NCBI RefSeq assembly: GCF_008974245.1 | Contig: NZ_BBZI01000008.1 | Span: forward strand, 186,001-250,000 | Length of the DNA: 64,000 nucleotides | From: Streptomyces abyssomicinicus | GTDB taxonomy: Bacteria; Actinomycetota; Actinomycetes; Streptomycetales; Streptomycetaceae | Direction: 5' to 3' | Part shown: positions 32,511 to 40,417 of the stretch, one piece after another | Layout: every line of letters starts with the position of its first letter | Position numbering within the stretch: position 1 is the first letter of the stretch | Program-made: the position numbers and the translations under genes | The notes under the pieces: generated by a model | Seen by the model: only the letters and a program-made list of their open reading frames with translations | What the model was told of the DNA's origin: nothing | Database searches by the model: none

Positions 32511-32594
32511 AGGGCTCCCTTCCTCGGTTCGGATGAAAAGCCCAAAGTGTGGGATGGACCATCCGAACCCCGTACACCCGCCGACACGGTGCGG

Positions 32595-32600
32595 TACTGT
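32595..32600 (+). promoter_or_regulatory. -10 hexamer of the trpL-trpE transcript
   Basis: TACTGT lies seven bases before the trpL ATG. The leader peptide mRNA is thus probably leaderless, and the start sites of aroH and trpL are about 110 bp apart. Confidence 0.6.
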
Positions 32601-32607
32601 TCCCGGC

Positions 32608-32679
32608 ATGTTCGCGCACCCGCACCAGACGCTCACGCACCGCAACTGGTGGTGGACCGCTCCCTCGGCGGCCCACTGA
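32608..32679 (+). CDS. trpL: trp leader peptide with three Trp codons
   Basis: A 23-aa peptide (MFAHPHQTLTHRNWWWTAPS then AAH) containing three consecutive TGG codons at residues 14-16. It ends 20 bases before a GC-rich terminator and 104 bases before trpE. This is the classic layout of Trp-controlled attenuation: stalling at the Trp codons would favour an anti-terminator. Attenuated anthranilate synthase genes are known in Streptomyces. It is shorter than usual gene-calling limits. Confidence 0.92.
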   Translation: MFAHPHQTLTHRNWWWTAPSAAH

Positions 32680-32699
32680 CTGCGCGTACCCACACTTCG

Positions 32700-32733
32700 C
32701 GAAGGCCGCCCGAGGGGCGGCCTTCGGTGTTTT
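32700..32733 (+). terminator. trp attenuator terminator
   Basis: A 12-bp perfect stem (32700-32711 with 32715-32726, loop GAG) is followed by GTGTTTT. It lies between trpL and trpE and forms the 3:4 hairpin of the attenuator. The CCTCGGCGGCC stretch (32663-32673) inside the trpL coding end can partly pair with the left arm as an alternative structure. Confidence 0.9.
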
Positions 32734-32782
32734 CGCGACCGGGCCGCTCCTCCCCACCACTTCCCACGGAGGAGCACCCGCC

Positions 32783-34711
32783 ATGGACCTTTCGCTGCTG
32801 CCCGGCGACGGACGCCCGTTCGCCCTGCTGCGCCGCCGCACCCCCGGCCGTGACCAGGATCTCGTCGAGCTGCTGGTCGGCCCGGTCGCCGAGTACGCGA
32901 CGCTGGCCGAGCTGCCCGACCGGGCGCTGGCCCTGGTGCCGTTCCGGCAGATCCGCGAGCGCGGCTTCGACGTCCGCGACGACGGCACGCCGCTGCTGGC
33001 CCTGACCCCCGAGGAGACCTACGAGATCCCGATGGCCGGGGCCCTGGCGCAGCTTCCCGCGCACCCGGTGCGGGTGGAGGACGGCGGCTTCGACCAGGAC
33101 GACACCACCTACGCGGCGACCGTGGAACGGGTGCTGCGGGAGGAGATCGGGCGCGGAGAGGGCGCCAACTTCGTGATCCGCCGCACCTACCGGGGCCGGA
33201 TCGACGGGTTCGGCGCGGCCGACGCGCTCGCCCTGTTCCGGCGGCTGCTGGAGGGCGAGCGGGGCGCGTACTGGACGTACGTGGTGCACACCGGGGACCG
33301 CACCCTGGTGGGGGCGAGCCCCGAGGTGCACGTGCGGATGTCGGGGCAGGCCGTGGTGATGAACCCGATCAGCGGCACCTACCGCTACCCGGCCGGCGGG
33401 CCGACGCCGGAGGACCTGCTGGAGTTCCTCGGCGACGCCAAGGAGACCGAGGAGCTGTCCATGGTGGTGGACGAGGAGCTCAAGATGATGTGCACGGTCG
33501 GCGACATGGGCGGTGTGGTGGTCGGCCCGCGGCTGCGGGAGATGGCGCACCTGGCGCACACCGAGTACGAGCTGCGCGGCCGTTCCACGCTGGACGTCCG
33601 TGAGGTGCTGCGGGAGACCATGTTCGCCGCGACGGTGACCGGCTCGCCGGTGCAGAACGCCTGCCGGGTGATCGAGCGGCACGAGCCGGAGGGGCGCGGC
33701 TACTACGCGGGCGCGCTGGCCCTGCTGGGCCGGGACGCGGGCGGCGCGCAGACCCTGGACTCCCCCATCCTGATCCGCACCGCGCACATCCGCGCGGACG
33801 GCCGGCTGCGGGTCGACGTGGGCGCGACGCTGGTGCGCGGCTCCGACCCGGCGGGCGAGGTGGCCGAGACCCATGCCAAGGCGGCCGGGATCCTGGCCGC
33901 GCTGGGGGTCCGGCCGGGCCGTCCGCGGGAGGAGCGGGCGGCGGCCCGGCTGGCGGACGACCCGCGGGTGCGGGCCGCGCTGGACGCCCGCCGCGGTGAG
34001 CTGGCGCCGTTCTGGCTCCGGATGCGGGGGCCGGCCGACGACACCGCGCGGGCCCGGTCGCTCACCGGGGACGCGCTGGTGGTGGACGCCGAGGACACGT
34101 TCACCGCGATGCTCGCCCACCTGCTGCGCTCGCTCGGCCTGACGGTCACCGTGCGCCGCTTCGACGAGCCGGGGCTGCGCGAGGCGGTCCTCGCCCACCG
34201 GGGCCCGGTGGTGCTGGGCCCCGGCCCCGGCGACCCGGGCGACGGGGCGGACCCGCGGATGCGGTTCCTGCGGTCCCTGGCCGCCGAGGTGCTCCGGGGG
34301 CACCGGCACGGGGTGCTGGGCGTCTGCCTGGGCCACGAGCTGATCGCCGCCGAGCTGGGGCTGGAGATCGTCCGCAAGCGGGTGCCGTACCAGGGCGCGC
34401 AGACCACGGTCGACCTGTTCGGTCGCCCGGAGAAGGTCGGCTTCTACAACAGCTTCGTCGCCCGCTGCGACGACGCGGCGGCGGCCGGACTGGCCGCGCG
34501 GGCGGTGGAGGTGAGCCGGGCCGCGGACGGCGAGGTGCACGCGCTGCGCGGGCCCGGGTTCGCCGGGGTGCAGTTCCACCCGGAGTCGGTGCTCACGGTG
34601 CGCGGGACCGAGGTCGTGCGGGAGCTGCTGGCCGGGCTGGTGCGGGACGCCGGTCAGGGGGCGGGCAGCCTGGGCACCAGCACGTTCTCCGAGCGGCGGC
34701 CGGCCAGGTAG
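32783..34711 (+). CDS. trpE: Fused anthranilate synthase (TrpE-TrpG)
   Basis: A single-chain anthranilate synthase of 642 aa. Residues ~1-400 are the TrpE chorismate-binding domain (IRRTYRGRIDGF, VGASPEVHVRM, NPISGTYRYP, KETEELSMVVDEELKMMC, TVTGSPVQNA, YYAGALALLG, DSPILIRTAHI). Residues ~440-630 are the TrpG glutamine amidotransferase, with nucleophile in GVCLGHE and H-x-E in QFHPES. It turns chorismate and glutamine into anthranilate for Trp or for anthranilate-derived products. No other trp genes are nearby. The strong site CGGAGGAG precedes ATG 32783. The 3' end overlaps the convergent dehydrogenase gene by 58 bp. Confidence 0.95.
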   Translation: MDLSLLPGDGRPFALLRRRTPGRDQDLVELLVGPVAEYATLAELPDRALALVPFRQIRERGFDVRDDGTPLLALTPEETYEIPMAGALAQLPAHPVRVEDGGFDQDDTTYAATVERVLREEIGRGEGANFVIRRTYRGRIDGFGAADALALFRRLLEGERGAYWTYVVHTGDRTLVGASPEVHVRMSGQAVVMNPISGTYRYPAGGPTPEDLLEFLGDAKETEELSMVVDEELKMMCTVGDMGGVVVGPRLREMAHLAHTEYELRGRSTLDVREVLRETMFAATVTGSPVQNACRVIERHEPEGRGYYAGALALLGRDAGGAQTLDSPILIRTAHIRADGRLRVDVGATLVRGSDPAGEVAETHAKAAGILAALGVRPGRPREERAAARLADDPRVRAALDARRGELAPFWLRMRGPADDTARARSLTGDALVVDAEDTFTAMLAHLLRSLGLTVTVRRFDEPGLREAVLAHRGPVVLGPGPGDPGDGADPRMRFLRSLAAEVLRGHRHGVLGVCLGHELIAAELGLEIVRKRVPYQGAQTTVDLFGRPEKVGFYNSFVARCDDAAAAGLAARAVEVSRAADGEVHALRGPGFAGVQFHPESVLTVRGTEVVRELLAGLVRDAGQGAGSLGTSTFSERRPAR

Positions 34712-35673
34712 TCCACCACGTTCGACGCGGTGGTGTGCGCGATCTGTCCCACCGCGTCGGACGTGTAGTAGGCCTGGTGGCCGGTGACCAGGACGTTGGG
34801 GAAGGTGACCAGCCGGGCCAGGGTGTCGTCCTCGACGAAGTCCAGCGACTTGTCGAGGAAGAACAGGCCCTCCTCCGCCTCGTAGACGTCCAGGCCCACT
34901 CCGGCGAACCGGCCGGCCCGCAGTTCGGCGACCAGCGCGGCGGTGTCCACCAGGCCGCCGCGGCTGGTGTTCACCAGGATCGCGTCGTCCCTCATGACCC
35001 GCAGCGCCTCCGCGTCGATGAGGTGCTCGGTCTCCGGGATGAGCGGCACGTGCAGGGTGATCAGGTCCGAGCGGGCCAGCAGTTCGGCGGTCGGGACGTA
35101 GGCCATGCCCAGCTCCAGGCACTCCGGGTTCTCGCGGACGTCCCAGCCGAGGAGCTTCATGCCGAAGCCGTGGGCGATGCGGGCGAAGGCGGCGCCGATC
35201 TTGCCGGTGCCGATCACCCCGGCGGTCCGGCCGTGCAGGTCACGGCCCATCAGGCCGCTGATCCGGAAGTCGAAGTCCCGGGTGCGCCGGGCGGCGCGGG
35301 CTATCCGCCGGTTGCACGCCAGGGCCAGCGCCCAGGCGTGTTCGGCGACCGCGTACGGCGAGTAGGCGGAGACCCGCGCCACGGTCATGCCGAGGCGTTC
35401 GGCGACGGGAAGGTCGATGTTGTTGAAGCCGGTGGAGCGCTGGGCGATCAGCCCGGTGCCGCCGACCGCGAGGGTCTGCAGCACCTGGCGGTCCAGCTCC
35501 GCGTTGACCGGGCTGACCACCACCTCGTGGCCGAGGGCGAGGGCGGCGGTGTCCGCGTCCAGGTTGACGTCCAGGCAGCGCAGTTCGTGCCCCAGCGGGC
35601 CGACCGTGGCGGCGAAGGCCTCCTCCAGGAGCGGCTTCTCGTCGTACTGGACTCCGAACGCGAGGATCTCCAT
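34654..35673 (-). CDS. D-2-hydroxyacid dehydrogenase (D-LDH-like)
   Basis: A 339-aa NAD-dependent D-2-hydroxyacid dehydrogenase close to D-lactate dehydrogenases. It contains QRSTGFNNIDL, AEHAWALALACNRRI, the dinucleotide motif VIGTGKIGAAFARI, NTSRGGLVDTAALV (catalytic Arg), the GLDVYEAEEGLFF Glu region and the catalytic His in VTGHQAYYT. ATG 35673 lies seven bases after TATCGT with no ribosome site. The frame extends far upstream as a shadow and is not used. Confidence 0.93.
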   Translation of the reverse strand: MEILAFGVQYDEKPLLEEAFAATVGPLGHELRCLDVNLDADTAALALGHEVVVSPVNAELDRQVLQTLAVGGTGLIAQRSTGFNNIDLPVAERLGMTVARVSAYSPYAVAEHAWALALACNRRIARAARRTRDFDFRISGLMGRDLHGRTAGVIGTGKIGAAFARIAHGFGMKLLGWDVRENPECLELGMAYVPTAELLARSDLITLHVPLIPETEHLIDAEALRVMRDDAILVNTSRGGLVDTAALVAELRAGRFAGVGLDVYEAEEGLFFLDKSLDFVEDDTLARLVTFPNVLVTGHQAYYTSDAVGQIAHTTASNVVDYLAGRRSENVLVPRLPAP

Positions 35674-35680
35674 GCAGCCG

Positions 35681-35686
35681 ACGATA
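35681..35686 (-). promoter_or_regulatory. -10 hexamer of the hydroxyacid dehydrogenase gene
   Basis: TATCGT on the minus strand, seven bases upstream of ATG 35673; probable leaderless start. Confidence 0.5.
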
Positions 35687-35786
35687 CGAGCCCCGCCGCC
35701 CGCCCGCGAGCGGCCGGAAGGCCCTTTCGCCGGGCCGCGGGGCCCTTGCGCCGCGCCGGGCCGGTGGGCCCTTGCGCCGGCCGGGG

Positions 35787-36452
35787 TCAGTCCTCGTCGA
35801 GGCCGGTCTCGATGGCGTACCGCACCAGCTCCACCCGGTTGTGCAGCTGGAGCTTGCCCAGGGTGTTCTGGACGTGGTTCTGGACCGTGCGGTGGGAGAT
35901 CACCAGACGCTCGGCGATCTGCTTGTACGACAGGCCCTTGGCGACCAGGCGCAGCACCTCGGTCTCCCGGTCGGTGAGCCGGGGCGCGGGCGTCGCGGGT
36001 GCCGGCCCGGACGGTCCGGCGGCGAGCCGGCGGTACTCGCCGAGCACCAGTCCGGCGAGGCCCGGGGTGAACACCGCCTCGCCGACGGCGGTGCGGCGGA
36101 CCGCGTCGAGGAGTTCCCCGGTGGACGCGGACTTCACCAGGTAGCCGGTGGCGCCGGACTTCACGGCCTCCAGCACGTCGGCGTGCTCGCCGCTGGCCGA
36201 GAGCACCAGCACCCGCAGCGCCGGGTCGGCGCCCACCAGTTCGCGGCAGACGGCCACGCCAGGTTTCAGCGGCAGGTTGAGGTCGAGCACCAGCACGTCG
36301 GGCCGGGCGGCGCGGGCGCGCCGGACCGCCTGTTCGCCGTCGCCGGCGGTGGCCACCACCTCGAAGCCCGCGTCCGCCAGGTCCCTGGCCACCGCGTCCC
36401 GCCACATGGGGTGGTCGTCGACCACCATCACCTTCAACGGGCTCTCCCCCAT
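35787..36452 (-). CDS. macR: NarL/LuxR-type response regulator MacR
   Basis: A 221-aa response regulator. The receiver domain (1-120) has the acidic pocket VVDDH, phospho-acceptor Asp in VLVLDLNLP and Lys in GYLVKSAS. The LuxR-type HTH near 160-215 reads LTDRETEVLRLVAKGLSYKQIAERLVISHRTVQNHV. Position next to the sensor gene at 36613 and neighbours match the S. coelicolor MacRS system, which controls genes for morphogenic membrane proteins. The symbol rests on that recollection. ATG 36452 follows GGAGGAGAAGGA. Confidence 0.88.
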   Translation of the reverse strand: MGESPLKVMVVDDHPMWRDAVARDLADAGFEVVATAGDGEQAVRRARAARPDVLVLDLNLPLKPGVAVCRELVGADPALRVLVLSASGEHADVLEAVKSGATGYLVKSASTGELLDAVRRTAVGEAVFTPGLAGLVLGEYRRLAAGPSGPAPATPAPRLTDRETEVLRLVAKGLSYKQIAERLVISHRTVQNHVQNTLGKLQLHNRVELVRYAIETGLDED

Positions 36453-36612
36453 CGGTTCCTTCTCCTCCAGCTCTTCGGTTCCCGCGTTCCCGGGCTCGTA
36501 CGTTGTTCCGCAACTCCGCGGGCCCAGGGTCCGCGGCTGCGCGGCTCCGCGGGCCCCCGCGGCTGCGCGGCTCGGCGGGGTCCCCGCGCGGCTGCGCGGA
36601 GCCGCGCCGTGG
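36453..36612. repeat. GC-rich repeat spacer between macS and macR
   Basis: The 160-bp gap contains three copies of GCGGCTGCGCGG-type sequence (about 36533-36544, 36559-36570, 36588-36599), alternating with complementary CCGCGGGCCC blocks. These could fold into strong hairpins within the macSR transcript. Confidence 0.6.
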
Positions 36613-37815
36613 TCAGGTCTTCGGCACCCGCATCTCGACCTCGGCGCCCTGGCCGGGGACCGAGAACAGCTCGGCCGTGCCGCCCAGGTCGCGCAGGCGG
36701 CCCCGGATGGACTGGGCGACGCCCAGCCGGCCCTCGCTCTCGGCGGCCTGGAGCCGGCCCGCGGGGATGCCGGGGCCGTCGTCGCGGACGGTGACGATGA
36801 CCTGGGCGGGTTCGTCCTCCAGCAGGATCCAGGCCCGCGCGTCCTCCCCCGCGTGCGCCCGGACGTTGTCCAGCGCGGCGCCGACCGCCGCGGCCAGTTC
36901 GCGGGCCGTGTGGCCGGGCAGTTCCACCGGGGTGCCCGGTTCGGCCAGGGCGATCCTGGGGCCGGTGGCGTGGCGGGCCAGCAGGGCGCGCAGGTCGAGG
37001 GGACCGTCGGACTGCTCCCCGCCGGGCTCCGGGCCGCCGTCCGGGACGTCCTCGCGCCGGTGGGCGTCGCGCGGGCCGGGCAGGCCCCGGGAGATCAGCG
37101 CGCGCAGCGCGGACTCCTGCTCGCCCGCCAGCCGGACCAGCTCGGCGGTGTCCGCCCCGCCGCCGGTGGCGCCGTCGGCGGCGCGCCGCCGGATCATGGC
37201 GAGGACCTGCAGCACGCCGTCGTGGATGTCACGGGCCAGCCGCTCGCGTTCCCGGGTGGCGGCCTCGATCTCCAGGGCACGGGCCAGGGTCCGCTCGGAG
37301 GCGCGGGCCACCTCGACGACGTAGCCGATGGCGATGGCGGCGACCCAGACCAGGATCACGTTGTGCACCGTGTCGCGGGTGGGGGCGCCGCGCTCCACCA
37401 GGTTGGCCGCGGCCACCAGGGTGGAGGCGAAGGCCGCCCAGCGCCAGCCGCCCTTGACCGCGAAGGCGAGGACCGAGCCGGCCGTCCATATCGACGGCAG
37501 GGTCGGGCCGCCGGCGTGGATGCGCGCGGCGGAGTCGGCCAGCGGTGTCAGCAGGATGCCGACGACCGCGACCGTCAGGTCGACGCCGAGGAAACCGCGG
37601 GTGCAGCTGCGCGCGTCGGAGACCCGGCGGACGGTGGCCAGGGTCCACACCATCAGGACCGCGAGGTAGCCGACGGCCACCTCCGGGCGGACGAAGTGCC
37701 GGTGCGCCGACGCGAACAGGGCGACGGCGTACAGCATCGTCAGCACCCGGTAGGCGGTCAGCGCCCGCCAGAGCGGCTGCTCGACCGACATCCGGCCGCG
37801 TGTCTCCCGGGCCAC
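36613..37815 (-). CDS. macS: Sensor histidine kinase MacS
   Basis: A 400-aa membrane sensor kinase of the NarL-partner type. Four to five N-terminal transmembrane helices (residues ~20-165) are followed by the HisKA_3 phospho-acceptor RERERLARDIHDGVLQVLAMI (His in DIHDG). The ATPase domain has AALDNVRAHA, VTVRDDGPGIP and RLRDLGGTAELFSVPGQGAEV. The assignment to MacS follows from the paired LuxR-type regulator and gene neighbourhood. GTG 37815 is used; a second start lies at residue 9. Confidence 0.87.
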   Translation of the reverse strand: MARETRGRMSVEQPLWRALTAYRVLTMLYAVALFASAHRHFVRPEVAVGYLAVLMVWTLATVRRVSDARSCTRGFLGVDLTVAVVGILLTPLADSAARIHAGGPTLPSIWTAGSVLAFAVKGGWRWAAFASTLVAAANLVERGAPTRDTVHNVILVWVAAIAIGYVVEVARASERTLARALEIEAATRERERLARDIHDGVLQVLAMIRRRAADGATGGGADTAELVRLAGEQESALRALISRGLPGPRDAHRREDVPDGGPEPGGEQSDGPLDLRALLARHATGPRIALAEPGTPVELPGHTARELAAAVGAALDNVRAHAGEDARAWILLEDEPAQVIVTVRDDGPGIPAGRLQAAESEGRLGVAQSIRGRLRDLGGTAELFSVPGQGAEVEMRVPKT

Positions 37816-37875
37816 CTCGCCCCTCCCCCGTCTCCCCCTGGTGTCCCCGCGTACGGCGGCGTGGGCCGCCCGGGG

Positions 37876-38649
37876 TCAGTGGCCTTCCGGCCCCTTGGAA
37901 CCGGCCGCGGCCGCTTTGGCCTGCTCGGCGGCCTTCTCGGCCCTGGCCGCCTTCTCCGCCTTGGCGGCCTCCGCCAGCTGGCGCTTGGCGGCGGTGGCGT
38001 ACATGTCGACGTACTCCTGGCCGGAGAGCTTCATCAGCTCGTACATGACCTCGTCGGTCACCGCGCGCAGCACGAACCGGTCGTTGTCCATGCCCTGGTA
38101 GCGGCTGAAGTCCAGCGGCTTGCCGATCCGGATGCCGGGGCGCATGAGCTTGGGCATCGCCCGGCCGGGCGGCTGGATCTTCTCGGTGTCGATCATGGCG
38201 ACCGGGATGACGGGGGCGCCGGTGGCCAGCGCCACCCGGGCCAGACCGCCGGGCTTGCCGCGGTAGAGCCGGCCGTCGGGCGAGCGGGTGCCCTCGGGGT
38301 AGATGCCGAAGAGGCCGCCGTTCTCGATGACCTTGATGCCGCTGCGGATCGCCGCCTCGCCGGCGCCGCGGCCGCCCTCGCGGTCCACCGGGAGCTGGCC
38401 GACGCCCTTCATGAAGGCGGCCGTCAGGCGCCCCTTCACACCGGGGGTGGTGAAGTACTCCGCCTTGGCGATGAAGGTGACCTTGCGGTCGAGCATCACG
38501 GGAAGGAAGATCGAGTCCGAGAAGGACAGGTGGTTGCTCGCGAGGATCGCGGGCCCCTCGGCCGGAATGTTCTCCAGGCCCTCGACCCAAGGTCTGAACG
38601 CGACTTTCACCGGTGCCCCGATGATCACCTTCATTATTTCGTAGATCAC
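37876..38649 (-). CDS. 1-acyl-glycerol-3-phosphate acyltransferase (PlsC-like)
   Basis: A 257-aa lysophospholipid acyltransferase. The catalytic HX4D is NHLSFSD, and the PlsC motif III equivalents are FGIYPEGTRSPDG and APVIPVAMIDT. It acylates lysophosphatidate in membrane lipid synthesis. The C-terminal ~35 residues are an Ala/Lys/Glu coiled tail. GTG 38649 has AGGAGGG seven bases upstream. It lies upstream of macS on the same strand and diverges from the lipase-like hydrolase. Confidence 0.93.
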   Translation of the reverse strand: MIYEIMKVIIGAPVKVAFRPWVEGLENIPAEGPAILASNHLSFSDSIFLPVMLDRKVTFIAKAEYFTTPGVKGRLTAAFMKGVGQLPVDREGGRGAGEAAIRSGIKVIENGGLFGIYPEGTRSPDGRLYRGKPGGLARVALATGAPVIPVAMIDTEKIQPPGRAMPKLMRPGIRIGKPLDFSRYQGMDNDRFVLRAVTDEVMYELMKLSGQEYVDMYATAAKRQLAEAAKAEKAARAEKAAEQAKAAAAGSKGPEGH

Positions 38650-38813
38650 CCGACTGCCCTCCTGTGCATCGGGTCCGAACCTTATCCCGAGGCCGCCGCA
38701 AACGCTCGACGCCCCTGGCCGGTGCAGGCACGGTCGCGTACGGTGAAGTACCCACTCCACCCTTGTGCCGTGCGGGTACCCGTCGGCACGACTCAGTCAC
38801 GAGGAGACCGAAG

Positions 38814-39608
38814 GTGCCGGTCCTTCCCGGAGCCGAGCCGTTCCGCCACGACGGCGGGGAGATCGGCGTGCTGCTCTGTCACGGTTTCACCGGTTCGCCG
38901 CAGTCGATGCGCCCCTGGGCGGAGTACCTGGCCGAACGCGGGCTGACGGTGTCCCTCCCCCTCCTGCCGGGTCACGGCACGCGCTGGGAGGACATGCAGG
39001 TCACCGGCTGGCAGGACTGGTACGCGGAGGTGGACCGCGCGCTGCGGGAGCTCACCGCGCGGTGCTCGGCGGTCTTCGTCTGCGGGCTGTCCATGGGCGG
39101 CGCGCTCGCCCTGCGGCTGGCCGCGAGGCACGGCGACGCGGTGAGCGGGGTGGTCCTGGTCAACCCCGTCAACAAGGTGCACGGGGCGGCCGCGCGGGTG
39201 CTGCCGGTCGTGCGGCACCTGGTGCCGACCACCAAGGGGCTGACCGGCGACATCAAGAAGGCCGGCGCCCTGGAGACGGGGTACGCCAAGGTGCCGCTGC
39301 ACGCCGCCTACTCGCTGGCGGTCTTCCTGCGGACCCTCGACCGCGAACTGCCGCAGGTCACCCAGCCGCTCCTGCTGCTGCACAGCACCGAGGACCACGT
39401 GGTGGCCCCGGCCGACTCGGCGCGGATCCTGGCGCGGGTCTCCTCGGTGGACGCCACCGAGGTCCTGCTCGAGGACAGCTATCACGTGGCGACGCTGGAC
39501 AACGACGCGGAGCGGATCTTCGCGGAGAGCCTGGCCTTCGTGGAGCGGCTGGCTCCCGGCGCGGGCGTCTCCCGGTCCGACCGGGAAGGGACGGCCTCCG
39601 TTGGCTGA
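38814..39608 (+). CDS. Alpha/beta hydrolase (carboxylesterase/lipase type)
   Basis: A 264-aa serine hydrolase similar to Est30/monoacylglycerol lipase-type carboxylesterases. The oxyanion loop reads VLLCHGFTGSPQSMRPW, the nucleophile lies in FVCGLSMGGALAL, the acid in LLHSTEDHVVAP and the histidine in EDSYHVATLDND. It may act on lipids, next to the acyltransferase. GTG 38814 follows GAGGAG. It overlaps the next gene by 8 nt. Confidence 0.92.
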   Translation: MPVLPGAEPFRHDGGEIGVLLCHGFTGSPQSMRPWAEYLAERGLTVSLPLLPGHGTRWEDMQVTGWQDWYAEVDRALRELTARCSAVFVCGLSMGGALALRLAARHGDAVSGVVLVNPVNKVHGAAARVLPVVRHLVPTTKGLTGDIKKAGALETGYAKVPLHAAYSLAVFLRTLDRELPQVTQPLLLLHSTEDHVVAPADSARILARVSSVDATEVLLEDSYHVATLDNDAERIFAESLAFVERLAPGAGVSRSDREGTASVG

Positions 39609-40239
39609 GAACGGCGCCGGGCGGGACCCGGACCACGAGGAGCAGGAACCCGAGCTTCCCGCGTTCGACGAGAAGGCGGCGTGGGAGGCGATCGTCGCCT
39701 CCTACGGCGAGGAGCCGCCGGACCCGCCGGGGGTGAGACCGTTCCGGGCGGTGGAGGACCTGGCGCTCCCGGAGGAGGACGTGCGCCCCGGTGACGCGGA
39801 GGGCCCCGGGGGCGCCGACGGCCCCAAGGCCGACGCCGAACCGGTGGCGGAGCCCGGGCCGGAGCCGGAGCCGGAGGTGCGGCCACTGGGCGGGGCGGTG
39901 ACGTTCGCCCCCGGCGTGGGCGCGGGCGCCACCGCGACGGCGCCGCCGGCCGGGCCGCGGGACTTCGAGCTCGCGGAACCGTCGGAGGAGGAGGACCACT
40001 TCGTCCCGCCGGAGCCGCCGCCGCTGCCGGAGACGGACGCGACCGCGAAGTTCGCGTGGCTCGGGATCGTCGGCGGTCCGGTGCTGCTGCTGCTCGCGGT
40101 GCTGCTGGGATGGCACATGTCCTGGTGGCTCACGACGGTGTGCGTCGGCGGTTTCCTCGGCGGCGCGGCTGCGCTGGTCCTGCGCATGGACCCCGACGGG
40201 GACGACTTCGACGACCCGGGCCGCGGCGCGGTCGTCTGA
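39601..40239 (+). CDS. Acidic Pro-rich protein with C-terminal membrane helices
   Basis: A 212-aa protein of unknown function. The first ~145 residues are acidic and Pro/Glu-rich (PEPEPEVRPLGG, EEEDHFVPPEPPPLP). Two C-terminal transmembrane helices (VGGPVLLLLAVLLGW and LTTVCVGGFLGGAAALVL) end in an acidic tail DPDGDDFDD. The start is TTG 39601, the only codon available near the front of the frame, with GGAAGGGA upstream. It overlaps the hydrolase stop, so the two are co-translated. Confidence 0.78.
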   Translation: MAENGAGRDPDHEEQEPELPAFDEKAAWEAIVASYGEEPPDPPGVRPFRAVEDLALPEEDVRPGDAEGPGGADGPKADAEPVAEPGPEPEPEVRPLGGAVTFAPGVGAGATATAPPAGPRDFELAEPSEEEDHFVPPEPPPLPETDATAKFAWLGIVGGPVLLLLAVLLGWHMSWWLTTVCVGGFLGGAAALVLRMDPDGDDFDDPGRGAVV

Positions 40240-40346
40240 CCTCCGCGCGCGGCGCGCCGGCGCTTCCCGCACAAGCACGCAAGCACACAGGCGCACAGGC
40301 GCACGAGCGCGCCGCCGCGGGACGCGGGGCGCGCGCCGACGACGCA

Positions 40347-40389
40347 CGAGGGCGGGGCCCGGGTCGCTGCGACCCGGGCCCCGCCCTCG
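40347..40389. terminator. Bidirectional terminator, 20-bp perfect stem
   Basis: Arms 40347-40366 and 40370-40389 pair perfectly around a 3-nt loop. The hairpin sits between convergent genes ending at 40239 and 40418. Confidence 0.85.
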
Positions 40390-40417
40390 TCCACGCCCGC
40401 CCCGCGCGGGGGTGGCG

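Noticed and set aside
32783..34711. Fused trpE as a phenazine (PhzE) synthase
   Set aside because: PhzE has the same TrpE-TrpG domain order, but no phz genes are nearby and the three-Trp attenuator points to anthranilate synthesis.
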